From positions 1 to 29,900 of the IMG/VR virus record IMGVR_UViG_3300032291_002085: a stretch of DNA of 29,900 bases; one strand, written 5' to 3'. A program made the translations under genes and the position numbers. The DNA comes from a virus. Of the stretch, positions 9,822 through 17,835 are shown in pieces (within the stretch, counting starts at the first letter, position 1; each line of letters begins with the position of its first letter). Below the pieces are notes generated by a model that ran no database searches, was not told the DNA's origin, and saw only the letters and a list, made by a program, of their open reading frames with translations.

Positions 9822-10019
9822 ATGTTAAAAGATAGACGAGCATTACTAGAACATGATCTTAAAATTGTGCATGACCAAGCATCAATGATGTATTTGGAAA
9901 TTGTAACAAAAAATGAAGATTGTCATAGCGTTGAGTATCAACAGTTGCGAGATCAAATTTCTAAATTAGAGTTTGATCTTAATATGGTTAATCAATTAAT
10001 TCATAAAGGACATGAATAA
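9822..10019 (+). CDS. Small coiled-coil protein of unknown function
   Basis: The 65-residue protein follows a good ribosome site (AAGGAAA, 5-6 bases before the ATG). It is nearly all charged helix with heptad-like hydrophobic spacing (RRALLEHDLKIVHDQ, then QLRDQISKLEFDLNMVNQLI), which predicts a coiled coil. It sits between nrdA and the aldolase-like gene and ends one base before the latter. No family is recognised. It could be a small assembly or regulatory partner, but nothing in the sequence shows this. Confidence 0.6.
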   Translation: MLKDRRALLEHDLKIVHDQASMMYLEIVTKNEDCHSVEYQQLRDQISKLEFDLNMVNQLIHKGHE

Positions 10020-10655
10020 GTGTTAGAAACAATTTGTGAAGTGTTAGAAGATGCGTATAAACGCAATTGGATTACTAGTCGTGACGGCAATGTGAGTATT
10101 CGTCATCATGACCGTGACCACTTCTATATTACTCCAAGTGGTGTACGCAAGCAAACATTACAACCAGACCAGTTTAAGAAGATTGGTATCTTATACCAAC
10201 CAATTGAACGATATAATTGGACTGAATTACCCTACACTGATATTAGTGAAAAGCTAAAGCCCAGCGGCGAGATTCCTTTACACTTTGGCTTACAAAAAAA
10301 GATGGGTCAACATAGTAATGATGTTCGTGTTATTGTACACGTGCATCCTACGTATTGTATTGCTGCCATGCATGCGGGTATTGATTTGAGTACAATCAGT
10401 GATGCGTTTCCAGAACTCAATCGTTATACTAAAGTTGCACCTAACGTAGGCGATGTAGCTCCTATCAGTCAAGAACTTGCTGATGAATGTCACAAGAACC
10501 TACAGTTAGATAGTGAGGGTTACATTAGGTATGACATTGTGGGAATCAAAGGACACGGAGTAGTTGCTATTGACACTAGCCCGTGGCGTGCTTATGAACA
10601 CATTGAACGATTAGAACATATTTGCAAGATTGTACTAGCATCAGGGAAATATTAA
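10020..10655 (+). CDS. Class II aldolase/adducin-family protein
   Basis: The 211-residue protein begins with GTG, preceded by AAAGGA. Its family (L-fuculose-phosphate aldolase, ribulose-phosphate epimerase, methylthioribulose dehydratase) uses a zinc ion to cleave, epimerise or dehydrate sugar phosphates. The family landmarks are present: GNVS (23-26), TPSG (38-41), E84 in SGEIPLH, the zinc pair H107/H109 in VHVHPTY, and a third histidine, H179, in KGHGVV, followed by PWRAYEHIERLEHICKI. All expected metal ligands are present, so an active enzyme is likely. The substrate cannot be told. Its place between nrdA and nrdB suggests sugar or nucleotide salvage, but that is inference. Confidence 0.85.
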   Translation: MLETICEVLEDAYKRNWITSRDGNVSIRHHDRDHFYITPSGVRKQTLQPDQFKKIGILYQPIERYNWTELPYTDISEKLKPSGEIPLHFGLQKKMGQHSNDVRVIVHVHPTYCIAAMHAGIDLSTISDAFPELNRYTKVAPNVGDVAPISQELADECHKNLQLDSEGYIRYDIVGIKGHGVVAIDTSPWRAYEHIERLEHICKIVLASGKY

Positions 10656-10656
10656 A

Positions 10657-11289
10657 ATGAGTTTTTTAGTAGCAAATTTACCGCCGGTCAAATGTTTTGT
10701 TCGTAGAGAATTTCTGTATGATTTTGAAAAAGGACACGGAGAACTTGAACCTTGTTGGTGGATATCAATAAAGTCCCAGCGTAGCCAAGCATTTAGAATT
10801 GAAGCATATTTAAATCAATATGGTGCGTTATATGATAAACTTCCATTACATGCATATTGTTGGAAACCCATAGAAGGTAAACCATATCCTTTAGATTTCT
10901 TGCAATTATGGAACAGTATGTCTTATGATATTACTGTGATTAAAAAAGCAATGATAGCAAATATGAGATGTAAAATTAAAATGAAAGATGGGTCTTGGTT
11001 AGAAGGAGAATATCTTTTTACAGTTGATTCAGCACATCCGGATTTCAATGTTATGGATTGTGGGCACAGTGAAGATGTTGAGGATCATAAATCCTTTAAC
11101 TTCATAAAATGTGATAATGGACAATTTGCAGCACAGCCAAATAACCGTGTTGTTATTTTAGAACCAGCAAGTAATCCTAAAGAAATGAAGATACCAGATT
11201 TTAATGTCGCTACTACTAGATGGAATGTTGAAATGGATCCAAAATGGGATTATGGATTGCCTGAAAACAAATGGCGAATGAACGAATAA
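10657..11289 (+). CDS. Unknown phage protein between aldolase and nrdB
   Basis: This 210-residue protein starts one base after the preceding stop, with AGGGA upstream. It is rich in aromatic and cysteine residues (VKCFVRREFLYDFE, EPCWWISIKS, HAYCWKPIEGKPYPLDFLQLW). A middle segment, CKIKMKDGSWLEGEYLFTVD, reads as beta strands. A conserved-looking acidic/histidine patch (DCGHSEDVEDHKSFN) follows, then a Trp-rich C-terminus. I do not recognise the family. No signal peptide or membrane segment is present. Cytosolic expression with the nrd genes is suggested by spacing alone. Confidence 0.65.
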   Translation: MSFLVANLPPVKCFVRREFLYDFEKGHGELEPCWWISIKSQRSQAFRIEAYLNQYGALYDKLPLHAYCWKPIEGKPYPLDFLQLWNSMSYDITVIKKAMIANMRCKIKMKDGSWLEGEYLFTVDSAHPDFNVMDCGHSEDVEDHKSFNFIKCDNGQFAAQPNNRVVILEPASNPKEMKIPDFNVATTRWNVEMDPKWDYGLPENKWRMNE

Positions 11290-11308
11290 AAATATTAGGA
11301 AATTATAA

Positions 11309-12421
11309 ATGTCAAAACAACAATATAACTTACACACAAAGACGGATTATTTGAATAGAAAAATGTTTTTGGATCCGGAAGGTCCCGTAACCATTCAACG
11401 ATTTGAAGAAGTAAAATATAAAAAGATTGCTGACTTTGAAACAACAGCCCGTGGATTCTTCTGGGTACCAGAAGAAATTTCTCTATCCAAGGATGCTAAT
11501 GATTTCAAGGACGCTAGCGATGCAGTCAAACATATCTTTACTTCTAATTTATTAAGACAAACTGCATTAGACAGTTTGCAAGGCAGAGCACCTAGTCAAA
11601 TCTTTACTCCTGTAGTAAGTTTGCCTGAACTAGAAGCACTTATATATAACTGGAGTTTCTTTGAAACAAACATTCATAGTCGTAGTTACAGTCATATCAT
11701 TCGTAACATCTATAACGTACCAAAGGAAGTGTTTAACACTATCCACGATACTAAAGAAATTGTAGACATGGCAAGTAGTGTTGGTAAGTACTATGATGAA
11801 CTACACAGAATAAATTGCCATAAAGAACTCGGCAATGAAATGATAGGTGAAGTTAGTGAACAAGAACATATCAAAGCAATTTGGTTAGCACTCAATGCTA
11901 GTTATGCATTAGAAGCATTTCGCTTTATGGTATCATTTGCTACAAGTCTAGCAATGGTTGAGAATAAAATCTTCATCGGTAATGGAAACATTATCAGTTT
12001 GATTCTACAAGACGAACTACTACACAAAGGTTGGACAGCATATCTTATTAATCAAGTAGTTAAAGAAGATAATAGATTTGTAAAAGCAAAACAAGAGTGC
12101 GAACAAGAAGTCTATCAGCTTTACATGGATGTAATTAGAGAAGAAAAAGAGTGGGCTGATTACTTGTTTAATAAAGGTCCTGTGATTGGATTAAATGCAA
12201 ACATCTTAAAAGATTTTGTTGATTACACAGCAAAGAATGCGCTACACGATATAGGTATTAAATATAATAATCCTGCACCAAAAAGTACTCCTATTCCTTG
12301 GTTCAACAAGCATAGCGATACAAGTAAAAAACAAACAGCACTGCAAGAAAGTGAATCAACAAACTACGTCATTGGTGTGATGAGTGAAACATTAGATTAT
12401 GACGCATTACCAAACATTTAA
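11309..12421 (+). CDS. nrdB: Class Ia ribonucleoside-diphosphate reductase, small (radical) subunit
   Basis: The 370-residue protein builds the di-iron tyrosyl radical that activates NrdA. Likely iron ligands are D88 (ALDS), E119, H123, E202 (ALEAFRF), a further Glu not pinned down, and the E236/H239 pair (QDELLH). The radical tyrosine is Y127 in IHSRSYSH. Relative to E. coli NrdB the segment reads E-T-N-I-H instead of E-T-I-H, one residue longer between the Glu and His ligands. The rest is close to the classical pattern, and the C-terminal tail (DYDALPNI) is present for docking to NrdA. A ribosome site (TTAGGAAA) precedes the ATG. The glutaredoxin follows 12 bases downstream. Confidence 0.95.
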   Translation: MSKQQYNLHTKTDYLNRKMFLDPEGPVTIQRFEEVKYKKIADFETTARGFFWVPEEISLSKDANDFKDASDAVKHIFTSNLLRQTALDSLQGRAPSQIFTPVVSLPELEALIYNWSFFETNIHSRSYSHIIRNIYNVPKEVFNTIHDTKEIVDMASSVGKYYDELHRINCHKELGNEMIGEVSEQEHIKAIWLALNASYALEAFRFMVSFATSLAMVENKIFIGNGNIISLILQDELLHKGWTAYLINQVVKEDNRFVKAKQECEQEVYQLYMDVIREEKEWADYLFNKGPVIGLNANILKDFVDYTAKNALHDIGIKYNNPAPKSTPIPWFNKHSDTSKKQTALQESESTNYVIGVMSETLDYDALPNI

Positions 12422-12433
12422 CAAAGGAATAAT

Positions 12434-12664
12434 ATGACAGCAATCGTTTGGAGTAAGTATCATTGTCCTTATTGTGACCAAGCTAAAGCGTTATTAACAC
12501 AAAAAGGTATTACCTTTGAAGAACGCAAAATTGGTGATGGATGGACAAAAGAAGAACTGTTAGAAGCTATTCCAACAGCAAGAACAGTTCCTCAAATTAT
12601 ATTAGAAGGCGAACTCATTGGTGGGTTCACTGAACTTAAGAAAAAATTAACAGAAAGTACATAA
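12434..12664 (+). CDS. Glutaredoxin (probable reductant of the phage RNR)
   Basis: The 76-residue protein has the glutaredoxin active site CPYC at residues 11-14, the TVPQI segment with its cis-proline at about 51-55, and a GG pair before the last helix. The length is normal for a small bacterial or phage glutaredoxin. Its probable job is to re-reduce NrdA through the C-terminal CESC cysteines, using host glutathione. The gene lies 12 bases after nrdB with AAAGGA upstream. Its stop overlaps the next start (TAATG). In T4 the equivalent gene is nrdC; orthology here is not shown. Confidence 0.93.
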   Translation: MTAIVWSKYHCPYCDQAKALLTQKGITFEERKIGDGWTKEELLEAIPTARTVPQIILEGELIGGFTELKKKLTEST

Positions 12665-12969
12665 TGAAAATAACACTAAAATTCGATCAGGTTTATACAT
12701 TTAAATTAAATTCAGGCGAAGAACTTATTGCCAAAGTAAAATTATCAGGAGAAGATTGGGTTGAAATAGAAGATCCAGTAAGTGTTGCTCCCGGTCCACA
12801 GGGTATGGGTCTTATTCCCAGTATGTTTACCTCAGATCCTAAAGAAAAAACAAAGCTAAATACTAACAGTGTTTCTCTTGTTGCTTTGACAGATGACAAT
12901 GTAAAAATGAAATATATTGAAGCAGTAACCGGTATCAAAGTACCAGAAAAGAAACTTATATTAGGATAA
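12664..12969 (+). CDS. Small Sm-like (SH3-barrel) protein, function unknown
   Basis: The 101-residue protein begins with alternating strands: KFDQVYTFKLNSGEELIAKV, then WVEIEDPVSVAP. This 'GEEL-akV ... i.dPv.v' arrangement is like the Sm/LSm small-barrel proteins encoded by several T4-type phages. The gene is coupled to the glutaredoxin by a TAATG overlap and ends just before the PAAR gene. If the Sm-like reading is right, it might bind RNA or serve in virion assembly; nothing in the sequence decides. The strand pattern is seen; the family is inferred. Confidence 0.5.
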   Translation: MKITLKFDQVYTFKLNSGEELIAKVKLSGEDWVEIEDPVSVAPGPQGMGLIPSMFTSDPKEKTKLNTNSVSLVALTDDNVKMKYIEAVTGIKVPEKKLILG

Positions 12970-12970
12970 C

Positions 12971-13252
12971 ATGGCAGGAGCAAGTAGAGTAGGAGATGCA
13001 AACTCAGCAGGTGGCACCATTACACGTGGTGCTGGTACCGTATTTATTGACGGAAGACCTGCCGGATTGCATGTCAGTGGTATAACTCCACATGCTCCTT
13101 GGGGTAAACCACATCCACCGCATGCATCTTCAACGACTACATCAGGTAGCGGAACAGTTATAGTAGAGGGTTCTCCTTTACTTAGAATAGGATCAGGCAC
13201 TACATGCGGGCATCCAATCGTTGGCGGTAGTGGTACCGTATTTTGTCCATGA
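12971..13252 (+). CDS. PAAR-repeat protein (tail spike tip)
   Basis: The 93-residue protein has the PAAR family pattern. It starts SRVGDANSAGG, has repeated Gly/Thr strands (TRGAGTVFIDGRPAG, SGSGTVIVEGSPLLRIG), and places histidines and a cysteine for a zinc site (GLHVSG, PPHAS, TTCGHP). PAAR proteins form the pointed metal-stabilised tip that caps the central spike of contractile tails; T4 gp5.4 is the model. The length is normal for a stand-alone PAAR protein. AGGA lies 6 bases before the ATG. The stop overlaps the next structural gene as ATGA, which supports a shared baseplate role. Confidence 0.9.
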   Translation: MAGASRVGDANSAGGTITRGAGTVFIDGRPAGLHVSGITPHAPWGKPHPPHASSTTTSGSGTVIVEGSPLLRIGSGTTCGHPIVGGSGTVFCP

Positions 13253-15603
13253 GTAATTCTGCTAAACAAAGTCCTTTAGGTGTTAATGTACTCAGTGGTT
13301 TTTTACAAAACACTGGCCTTACCATTAATCCTGTAGTAACTAGTTATATGGGTTCTAGTACCGCAGTAAGCAATTACACACCCGGTTCCTTAGTTAATAC
13401 TACTGTTTTATCTAAACTTACCAGTGCAATAAGAGAAGCCTGGGTATTGTTTGATAGTACTACTATTGCACAGAGTACATATGATGCAATAATTTCTATT
13501 GGTAGTACAACAATACCTGCATTAGGAAATTCACCACCTTCTACTTATACTTGGGTAGGTAGTCCTTTTACCACAAGTGTTCAATACGAAATCACTAGTT
13601 ATGGTTATGCTAGATTGTTTCCTAAGCAAGCATACGATGAGTTTAACTATAATGGTACCCTAGCGTTGACCGGTAATTACAAAGACTTTTTAGGTTCATT
13701 CTTAACAACAACTGGTTTTATTTCAATGTCTAATGGTGCTATAATGTCAATGCAAAATGCATTAACATTCTTGGATGGCACGTATAGTAACATGGATGAT
13801 TTGATTAGTGCTGACATAACCGGTGTTAGTCTATCAACTACTACATTTGGACTAGATTTAATAAATTCAGGCAAGGCAATTAATTTAGCAACAATTTCTA
13901 CATTTGGGTTGCCTTCTAATTTATTAGAAACATTAAAAAAATATAATGCACTTACTCAGTCATTAAGTTTAGCATTATTAGCAACTGGATTAACTCCTAA
14001 CGAAATTAATACGTTAACTTCCAATACCAATGTTACTGATTTACAGCAACAACAAGCATATGCTGCCTTTTTAATTATTACAGGGATTGACTTAGCAAAT
14101 ATATTAATTCCTCTCAACTGTAATATTACGGGATTAAACACTCTTGCTGACTTACTTGATGTAAAGAAATTATTTCCAAACAGTTACCAATCATTAACAG
14201 TACCTGTGTATAATGCTACGCCTAGCCCAACTAATAGTAAAACATACTATCCTATATACATAAATCAAGGTGTTAACTCTGGATTAAATAATCCTGCAAT
14301 TGTTAAACAAGTTGGTTCAATCAATAGTAATACAAGAAGTGTAGGAACTACTCAATCTGGACTTACTCCAGGAAGTAGTACAGTAGTTCAGCCATTGCCC
14401 GAAGGATTTGGATCATATCTTGAAAATATTTTACCCAATGACGTTGCTGTTTCAGCAGGCGCATTTAGTGTTACTATGCAACAAATTAGAAATATTTCTA
14501 ATGTTCCAATTGAAAAGTTTGCACAAGTAGTAACATCAATCGAAACGACTAGAGGTTTAGCTGTTAACGGAACAAATATTCCAACTGATGTTGTATCAGC
14601 ACAAGCTGGTATTAATCTAGTTGCATTTGGTACTGGTCCATATAAGACATATACATTTTCTGATTTCTTTGGTTGTATGTCTGGATTAACATATCCTTGG
14701 GAAAGTATTCAAACATTAATTTCCAAAGTACAAACTACAACGTTACAAACAATATATACAAATTTATATAATGCTACATTAGCCGCTAATGAAGCAGATA
14801 TGCTTACCTATATTGCACAAGCTAACGCAGAAATTGCATCAATCTATGCTACTAGGAATAGTAATTCTAATGTTAATTCATTAAACAGAGCATGGACTAA
14901 TACCGGTAGTCAATTAACAAGTGAACAAAATGCTAGAATTTTAGGATTACCCCCATTACCTTCGCCAAGAGATGCCAACATTTATCCATTCCCTATTATA
15001 ATTTATAGTATGGTAGAAGCAATAACTAGTTATGCAAAAGATACTTCACCTAATATGGCTGCACAAACATTAGAAGCAATAGCTAACTTAAGTAATGTAA
15101 CTGGTCAAAGTTTAGTTGGATTGATGAGGGCTGAACGAAATCAAGAACGATTGATTAGAGTGGGAATAACTTTAGATGATAATATACTTGACGTTGTTCC
15201 TTTACCAGAACAAAAAGAACTTATTGCTAATGGAACTGTAGCAAACTCATCACCTGCTACACTACAACAATATGATAGTAGTACTGATACTTATTTTTCA
15301 CCTACTCCAATAGGATCGTATGATCCTAACACAAATCAGTATTTGGTAAATGCTCCTTCAACTTCTAATCTGATTACACCGACTATACCGACTACACCGA
15401 CTATACCGATTACTACTGATACACCTATCGCTACCGGTGCACCAATATTCCCCGGAAGTTTAGCCGGATCGCCTTATGCCAATATCATTGAACCTCAATT
15501 GAATATAGTATATACTTCTGATATATTATTGCCGGCATCATACCCAGTCCAAGAAGCTATAGAACAAGTGATTCTATGCAATTGTGATTGTTGGGTACAA
15601 TAA
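13249..15603 (+). CDS. Large probable virion (baseplate/tail) protein
   Basis: I chose the ATG at 13249, which overlaps the PAAR stop as ATGA, rather than a TTG six bases earlier; this gives 784 residues. The sequence is rich in Thr, Ser, Asn and Ala. A mixed N-terminal half includes helical stretches (LLETLKKYNALTQSLSLALLA). A long helical middle (TNLYNATLAANEADMLTYIAQ) follows. Near the C-terminus is a Pro/Thr linker (TIPTTPTIPITT) and then a short tail ending CNCDCWVQ. No domain is recognised. Coupling to the spike-tip gene and the composition suggest a tail or baseplate component; that role is inference. Confidence 0.65.
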   Translation: MSNSAKQSPLGVNVLSGFLQNTGLTINPVVTSYMGSSTAVSNYTPGSLVNTTVLSKLTSAIREAWVLFDSTTIAQSTYDAIISIGSTTIPALGNSPPSTYTWVGSPFTTSVQYEITSYGYARLFPKQAYDEFNYNGTLALTGNYKDFLGSFLTTTGFISMSNGAIMSMQNALTFLDGTYSNMDDLISADITGVSLSTTTFGLDLINSGKAINLATISTFGLPSNLLETLKKYNALTQSLSLALLATGLTPNEINTLTSNTNVTDLQQQQAYAAFLIITGIDLANILIPLNCNITGLNTLADLLDVKKLFPNSYQSLTVPVYNATPSPTNSKTYYPIYINQGVNSGLNNPAIVKQVGSINSNTRSVGTTQSGLTPGSSTVVQPLPEGFGSYLENILPNDVAVSAGAFSVTMQQIRNISNVPIEKFAQVVTSIETTRGLAVNGTNIPTDVVSAQAGINLVAFGTGPYKTYTFSDFFGCMSGLTYPWESIQTLISKVQTTTLQTIYTNLYNATLAANEADMLTYIAQANAEIASIYATRNSNSNVNSLNRAWTNTGSQLTSEQNARILGLPPLPSPRDANIYPFPIIIYSMVEAITSYAKDTSPNMAAQTLEAIANLSNVTGQSLVGLMRAERNQERLIRVGITLDDNILDVVPLPEQKELIANGTVANSSPATLQQYDSSTDTYFSPTPIGSYDPNTNQYLVNAPSTSNLITPTIPTTPTIPITTDTPIATGAPIFPGSLAGSPYANIIEPQLNIVYTSDILLPASYPVQEAIEQVILCNCDCWVQ

Positions 15604-15610
15604 TTTAATT

Positions 15611-15624
15611 TCGCATTAATGCGA
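15611..15624 (+). promoter_or_regulatory. 14-bp perfect palindrome before the lysin gene
   Basis: TCGCATTAATGCGA is a perfect inverted repeat 14 bases before the lysin ATG and directly abuts its strong ribosome site (AGGAAAGGAG). It could be a protein-binding operator or a small RNA hairpin setting access to the ribosome site. Only the symmetry is seen. Confidence 0.45.
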
Positions 15625-15638
15625 GGAAAGGAGCAGAA

Positions 15639-16199
15639 ATGCTAACGACCCCACATAAAATTTTCAGTCTGTTAATATTAATTATAGGTTTATTTTTTGT
15701 AACACCATTAAAACCTGTACATTCTGAACCAACACTTTATACTAACTTTGCAAAAGTTGATAAAAAACAACTTGCCTGTATGGCAAAGAATATATTCTAT
15801 GAAGCAGGTAGCGAGTCAATAAAAGGTCAAGCCGCTGTAGCTAGAGTAGTTATGAACAGAGTTAATCACGGATTTGCAAGCAATCCTTGTAATGTTGTTT
15901 ATCAAAAAATAACAGTTAATGATAAAACAATATGCCAGTTTAGCTGGGTATGTGAAGGTAAAGGTGAACCTAATAAAAATAGCCATAGATATAAAGTAGC
16001 TGAACAAGTTGCGTATGAAGTAATGGTTATGAATCAATACACAGATGTAGTTCCAAAATCTACATTATTCTTCCACTCAATTAATATTGATCCATTATGG
16101 CCGTACAAAAAAGTAGCAACAATCGGTGGACATGTTTTTTATGCTAAAACAAAAGTAAACACACAACCAAAACGTAAATCTAATGACCATATAGATTGA
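15639..16199 (+). CDS. SleB-type cell-wall hydrolase with signal peptide (probable endolysin)
   Basis: The 186-residue protein matches the Hydrolase_2/SleB family: LACMAKNIFYEAGSESIKGQ, then AAVARVVMNRV, a CNVVYQK segment and CQFSWVCEG. The YEA glutamate, E55, is the likely catalytic residue of this lytic transglycosylase or amidase fold. The N-terminus is Lys-containing, then strongly hydrophobic (FSLLILIIGLFFVTPL), with a plausible cleavage site after VHS (residue 29). Export by the host Sec system, or a signal-anchor form, is therefore likely. Probable role: peptidoglycan digestion at lysis. AAAGGAG gives a strong ribosome site. It sits at the end of the structural block. No holin is visible next to it. 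Confidence 0.88.
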   Translation: MLTTPHKIFSLLILIIGLFFVTPLKPVHSEPTLYTNFAKVDKKQLACMAKNIFYEAGSESIKGQAAVARVVMNRVNHGFASNPCNVVYQKITVNDKTICQFSWVCEGKGEPNKNSHRYKVAEQVAYEVMVMNQYTDVVPKSTLFFHSINIDPLWPYKKVATIGGHVFYAKTKVNTQPKRKSNDHID

Positions 16200-16225
16200 G
16201 TTAAATGGCACATTTATGATATACT
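16196..16225 (+). promoter_or_regulatory. Sigma70-like promoter placing its start at the next ATG
   Basis: TTGAGT (16196-16201) and TATACT (16220-16225) are spaced 18 bases. A start 7 bases after the -10 box falls at 16232, which is the A of the next gene's ATG. That gene has no Shine-Dalgarno sequence, in line with a leaderless transcript. Confidence 0.5.
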
Positions 16226-16231
16226 CACGAT

Positions 16232-16801
16232 ATGAATAATCCTGTAAATATAGCAAGGAGTCCAGAACGTAATACCTTTCAAAAAGAAGGTGCAATCCGT
16301 CGAGCAGAAGAAAAGGGCGAAGAGCCTAATCAAGCATACATTGATATGTGGGATCAGATTAAGATCGATGATGCTATTAAGATTCACGATCCTGAGTGGC
16401 AAAAAGATAATATGGAATATGATCTAAGGTCTACTCAATGGATAATTGACAAAGTAAAAAGTGATGATGTATATGCTCAACACTTATATGCCGCTATGTG
16501 CAACAATGAGTTTACTAAAAATGATATTATCCCTATATTAACCGAGAAGCGTTGGGGCTGTAGTTGGAGACATGCAGGCGGTGTTATTGCTGACATGAAA
16601 GAACAAGGCGATTATATTGACTGGTATTGTTCTGGAATTAGAAAAGATGATATTTCCGATCACGAATTTAAAGAACTAAATGTAGAAGAACAAGAATTAA
16701 TACTACAAACAAAAGCATATGTAAGTGAGAGTGTTGTCACCGATGAGATACGTGCAGACTTGTTAAAATTAGGTTGGTTAGTAATTGATGACACCGAATA
16801 A
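16232..16801 (+). CDS. Phage protein of unknown function
   Basis: The 189-residue soluble protein starts with an Arg/Glu-rich stretch (GAIRRAEEKGEEPNQAYIDMWDQ). A conserved-looking core follows (YAQHLYAAMCNNEFTKNDI, then KRWGCSWRHAGGVIADM and GDYIDWYCSG), which I associate with hypothetical proteins common in T4-type environmental phages. No catalytic motif is identified. No ribosome site precedes the ATG, and the next in-frame ATG is 116 bases on and would lose the charged N-terminus. The promoter-like sequence just before it suggests leaderless expression. The following gene overlaps its end by 14 bases. Confidence 0.65.
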   Translation: MNNPVNIARSPERNTFQKEGAIRRAEEKGEEPNQAYIDMWDQIKIDDAIKIHDPEWQKDNMEYDLRSTQWIIDKVKSDDVYAQHLYAAMCNNEFTKNDIIPILTEKRWGCSWRHAGGVIADMKEQGDYIDWYCSGIRKDDISDHEFKELNVEEQELILQTKAYVSESVVTDEIRADLLKLGWLVIDDTE

Positions 16802-17435
16802 AGATATAATTCCAGTCACTTATATGTCCGGTACCGGCGGTGCTTTTTTATCAAAATTTATTACTTTTGCAAAATTAAATTCAAAAGATATTTTGAAGTT
16901 AAGCAAACATGGAAATGCTCATAGTGGATATGTTGAATTACCGCGTTCTATTTTAGGACCACCTGATGATGACAATCTTAAAATTGAACAACTACTGAAT
17001 GCTAAGCCATACGATGATGTTTTTCCTATCTATTATGTTCCTACACATATTTTAGATTTAAAATTATGTATGAATTTTTTTGAAAAAACAATTCGCATAA
17101 CTTATGAAAAAGAGGATATAGATGATATAGCTATTTGCTATGTAGGAAAATATCACATAGATGCAACCCATAAAATTGATTCAACTATATTAAACTTAAA
17201 ATTACATTCACATATGTTGCTATTGAAATTTTGTAATCAATTTTCAACGATAGAACAAAATTCAAATATACTGTATGTTTCTTGGAAAGAATTACTATAT
17301 TATGATCCTAATATATTGATTAACAAGTTACATACTTTCACACAAATACCAATAGAAAACTTTAATCTTGAAAATTTATATAATTGGAGAAAAGCTACTA
17401 TTTCTTGCATAGAGAACATTTCTACAGCTAAATAG
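16788..17435 (+). CDS. Sulfotransferase-like / P-loop-like phage protein
   Basis: I take the ATG at 16788 (215 residues), which overlaps the previous gene by 14 bases; a TTG lies one codon earlier. Near the N-terminus, YMSGTGGAFLSKFI (12-25) is a glycine-rich nucleotide-binding turn like the 5'-phosphosulfate loop of sulfotransferase-fold proteins. The C-terminal part (ILYVSWKELLYYDP and NFNLENLYNWRKATI) resembles the end of small phage sulfotransferase-like proteins. If right, it would transfer a sulfuryl group from PAPS to an unknown acceptor. A different P-loop function cannot be excluded. The fold call is weak. Confidence 0.45.
   Translation: MTPNKDIIPVTYMSGTGGAFLSKFITFAKLNSKDILKLSKHGNAHSGYVELPRSILGPPDDDNLKIEQLLNAKPYDDVFPIYYVPTHILDLKLCMNFFEKTIRITYEKEDIDDIAICYVGKYHIDATHKIDSTILNLKLHSHMLLLKFCNQFSTIEQNSNILYVSWKELLYYDPNILINKLHTFTQIPIENFNLENLYNWRKATISCIENISTAK
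17428..17434 (+). promoter_or_regulatory. Late-promoter-like CTAAATA upstream of iscU
   Basis: CTAAATA matches the nTAAATA motif recurring before genes in this window, which resembles the T4 late consensus TATAAATA. It overlaps the previous stop codon and lies 20 bases before the iscU ATG, leaving room for the AGGAG ribosome site. Confidence 0.45.
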
Positions 17436-17454
17436 AATACAGGAGATACTTATT

Positions 17455-17835
17455 ATGGCTTATAGCGCACAAGTAATTGACCACTACGAAAACCCAAGAA
17501 ACGTTGGAAGTTTTGCAAAAGATGATGACGATGTTGGTACAAGTATGGTAGGCGCCCCGGCTTGCGGTGATGTAATGAAACTGCAAATAAAAGTAGATCC
17601 ATCAACAGGATTAATAACAGATGCCAAATTTAAGACATATGGGTGTGGGTCGGCAATTGCTTCTTCAAGCCTTGTCACAGAGTGGGTCAAGGGTAAAACA
17701 TTGGATGAGGCTGCAACCCTTAAAAACTCAACCATCGCCGAACACCTCTCCCTCCCCCCAGTTAAAATACACTGCTCTATCCTCGCAGAAGACGCTATCA
17801 AAGCCGCAGTAGAAGATTATAAAAAGAGGCATTGA
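17455..17835 (+). CDS. iscU: IscU-type iron-sulfur cluster scaffold
   Basis: The 126-residue protein is a full-length IscU. It has the three cluster cysteines C37 (APACGDV), C64 (YGCGSAIAS) and C107 (KIHCSIL), the regulatory aspartate D39 and the adjacent H106. Residues 100-104 spell LPPVK, the motif through which IscU is handed to the HscA chaperone. This separates it from SufU and NifU and implies use of a host Isc system. It would hold [2Fe-2S] clusters built by host IscS and pass them to apo-enzymes. Its stop overlaps the radical SAM start (TGATG), so that protein is the obvious client. Codons near 17700-17770 are unusually C-rich, hinting at a host origin. Confidence 0.93.
   Translation: MAYSAQVIDHYENPRNVGSFAKDDDDVGTSMVGAPACGDVMKLQIKVDPSTGLITDAKFKTYGCGSAIASSSLVTEWVKGKTLDEAATLKNSTIAEHLSLPPVKIHCSILAEDAIKAAVEDYKKRH

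Noticed and set aside
13243-13248. TTG start for the large virion protein
   Set aside because: The ATG at 13249 gives the standard ATGA overlap with the PAAR stop, as used repeatedly in this genome.
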